From: Paenibacillus sp. oral taxon 786 str. D14
Lineage (GTDB): Bacteria > Bacillota > Bacilli > Paenibacillales > Paenibacillaceae
Assembly: GCF_000159955.1 (NCBI RefSeq)
Contig: NZ_GG695989.1
Location: forward strand, 6,291 to 31,855
Direction: 5' to 3'
Length of the DNA stretch: 25,565 nt
The notes beneath the pieces are model-generated. The model ran no database searches, had not been told where the DNA came from, and saw only the letters and a list, made by a program, of their open reading frames with translations. Every line of letters begins with the position of its first letter. Within the stretch, counting starts at the first letter, position 1. The position numbers were made by a program, and so were the translations under genes. Positions 24,040-25,565 of this stretch are shown piece after piece.

Positions 24040-24323
24040 AATCTTTGAATGCTTCTTAAATAAGGCAGGCAGCTCGCCAGTATTACGTTCAGCAAGCAAG
24101 ATGATGGGGTATTTTCGTTTATTACCACTTAAATTTGATTTTGAAAGTTGATAGTATCTACGACGTATCACCCTACGAATAGAGATTATTGGAGTCGGGC
24201 GGAATCACTACCCTATATCTGAAAATCTTCTACCATGATTCTGATGATTATCCCTTTAACCCAAACTGAAGATCTAGACAACAATTATCATTGTAGAACA
24301 TAAAAGGGAGGTTTATAAGAGAG
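24040..24323. other. Intergenic stretch with no recognised gene
   Basis: No gene, clear hairpin terminator or cre-like site was found. A ribosome-site-like AAGGGAGG occurs at 24304-24310, rather far (about 13 bases) from the ATG at 24324. On the minus strand 24060-24160 can be read as a short peptide with no family I recognise. Confidence 0.4.
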
Positions 24324-24741
24324 ATGAAGAAAATAAAAAATTCGCATTTTTACTCGCAGCTTTTGCTCTTTTCCTTACTGCCTGCGGTAACAACGGTTCC
24401 AACAATGGAGGAAACGAGAATGCATCTGAGGATCAAGTAACGATTTCGATTTGGCATAACTGGGCTGGTCAGGATGCAAAAGCAATTGCGATGAGAGGCA
24501 TTCTTGATCAATTTAGTCAGGATCATCCGAATATTAATTTGGAAATCGAAGGGCTGCCAACAGACGGCTTGAAGACTCGCCTAAGAACAGCTGCTGCAGC
24601 TAACGAAATGCCTGATTTGTTCGTAATGTGGCCAGATGCAATGACGAAGGAATTCGTAAAAGTAGATTTATTGCAGCCAATTAATGATTTCCTTGATAGT
24701 AATGCCGATTGGAGAGATAATTTTAATTTTCAGCTTCGATG
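24324..24741 (+). pseudogene. Broken sugar-binding lipoprotein
   Basis: The sequence encodes the N-terminal third of a solute-binding lipoprotein (family 1): lipobox LTAC, a Gly/Asn-rich linker, ISIWHNWAGQDAKA, then PDLFVMWPDAM. Two lesions are visible. First, the ATG at 24324 (reading KKIK) is out of frame with the signal peptide; the run of five A at 24336-24340 needs one more A to restore it. Second, the family sequence stops abruptly near 24735 (DWRDNFNF), after only about 135 residues of an expected 420 or so, and is followed by unrelated GC-rich sequence. No other start in the correct frame exists upstream. A sequencing error could explain the first lesion but not the second. Confidence 0.82.
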
Positions 24742-24742
24742 A

Positions 24743-25565
24743 GCATCGCTAGCGGTTGAAGGAAGCCAAGAGCGGCATTGCGGGTTTCTCGGTCAACCCG
24801 ATCGTGGAGGGTGCGAAGTTGTGATTCGCCCATACGAATGTCGGGAGCGTCGCCGGTTTGAACGGCAGCGCAACATTGGTAACGCTTGTGTTTGAACGAA
24901 TTCGTCCGGGTGAAGCCGTTGTTGTGCTCGAGAGTGCCGAATTGGTGGATGCCAGTCTCGTTATGATCGCTTACGCGCGGGGCCAACAGGTTGTGGCAGT
25001 CAGTAAGTACGACGGGATGGGCTTTGTCGATACCGCCGTTCATTGGGCGGAATACGAAATTAATCACGCAATATCGCTTGGTTTCATCCACGGCTACGGC
25101 GACCGTACGTTCCGTCCGCAGCGTCAAGTCACTCGTGCGGAATTCGCGGCTATGCTCGTACGCGCGCTGCAGCTGCCATCGGCGGCTGACTCCGAAGACG
25201 AAGCGGACGCTTACGTCGATCACGACTAGATCGCCGCATGGGCGCAACCGCATGTATATGCAGCGGGCAAGGTTGATTTGTTAGTCGGTTACTGCGACGG
25301 CACATTCCGCGCAGACCGTTTGGTGACGCGAGCGGAGATGGCCGTCATAGCTGCGCGATCATTGCGGTTGCCTCTTGCAGCCGAATCGAATCCGCCGTTT
25401 AACGATGCGGATCATATCCCCGCATGGGCAAGCTCGAGCGTGACAGCTGCCGCGGAAGCGGGATTGATTAAGTGCCGCAGCGGACATTTGTTCGCTCCGG
25501 GCGACTATTTGACTCGCGCGGAGGCGGTTACTGTTTTGTTGAATATACTTCTTTATTTCTTTAGA
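24743..25565 (+). pseudogene. Decayed cohesin-like/SLH-domain surface protein, partial
   Basis: In one frame the sequence reads a cohesin-like end (HTNVGSVAGLNGSATLVTL, then PGEAVVVLESAELVDASL) followed by three SLH domains: VDTAVHWAEYEI...GYGDRTFRP...TRAEFAAML, then IAAWAQPHVYAA...GYCDGTFRAD...TRAEMAV, then FNDADHIPAWA...LFAPGDYLTRAEA. The frame is broken by stops at 24750, 24822 and 25227. At 25227 the family pattern would have a residue such as Gln (CAG to TAG), so the second SLH is cut. No start codon or ribosome site is present. The base composition is visibly richer in G+C (57% in the 60 bases from 24961) than the sulfatase gene before it, so this piece came from a different gene. The frame is open to the window edge. 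Confidence 0.82.

Noticed and set aside
23683..24171. Minus-strand open frame overlapping the end of sulfatase 3
   Set aside because: Most of it is antisense to a well-supported gene, and the remaining piece matches no family I know.
24723..25253. Minus-strand open frame of 176 codons over the SLH relic
   Set aside because: The plus strand gives clear SLH motifs; the minus frame is a side effect of GC-rich sequence.
1..25565. tRNA, rRNA or CRISPR loci
   Set aside because: No cloverleaf-like, rRNA-like or regularly spaced short repeat sequence was seen while reading; a covariance-model scan was not possible.

Overview
The window looks like part of a Paenibacillus or close Bacillota genome. 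The grounds are strong AAGGAGG-type ribosome sites, TTG and GTG starts, Bacillus-type lipoprotein signals, LplB/YtcP/LipO-style sugar transporters, an S-layer-homology (SLH) anchored giant enzyme, and CcpA cre-like operators. The genus is an inference; nothing here proves it.

Layout, left to right. (1) 41-586: relic of a MalG-type sugar permease. (2) 611-3291: a galactonate-dehydratase-like enolase-superfamily enzyme followed closely by a Cys-type sulfatase. (3) 3361-3538: two hairpin terminators, possibly beside an insertion-sequence end. (4) 3566-5125, minus strand: a second Cys-type sulfatase, transcribed away from a compact divergent control region (about 5190-5250) with back-to-back promoters and a cre-like site. 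(5) 5297-5746: an unidentified gene relic that keeps one frame but has lost its start codon and carries several stops. (6) 5777-8988: an ABC importer (two permeases, one binding lipoprotein), then a strong terminator. (7) 9359-12860: a second ABC importer of the LplB/YtcP/LipO kind, with its own cre-like site and terminator. (8) 13058-19000: a 1980-residue secreted protein with a repeated N-terminal module, FIVAR-like domains, a clan GH-A-like glycosidase core and three SLH domains. (9) 19070-19189: a group II intron reverse-transcriptase scrap. (10) 19254-24039: an AraC-type regulator on the minus strand, divergent from an FAD-dependent oxidoreductase and a third sulfatase. (11) 24324-25565: a broken solute-binding protein joined to GC-richer, decayed cohesin-like/SLH sequence.

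Working model (inference): this is a Gram-positive locus for a sulfated glycan, perhaps galactose-containing. The SLH enzyme would cut the polymer at the cell surface. The two importers would bring in sulfated oligosaccharides. The three sulfatases, none with a visible signal peptide, would desulfate them in the cytoplasm. The FAD enzyme and the DgoD-like dehydratase could form an oxidative sugar route. No ABC ATPase and no sulfatase-maturation enzyme is present, so both must be supplied from elsewhere. Cre-like sites suggest carbon catabolite repression, and the AraC protein is the likely local regulator. The edges of the locus are littered with relics, pointing to repeated rearrangement.
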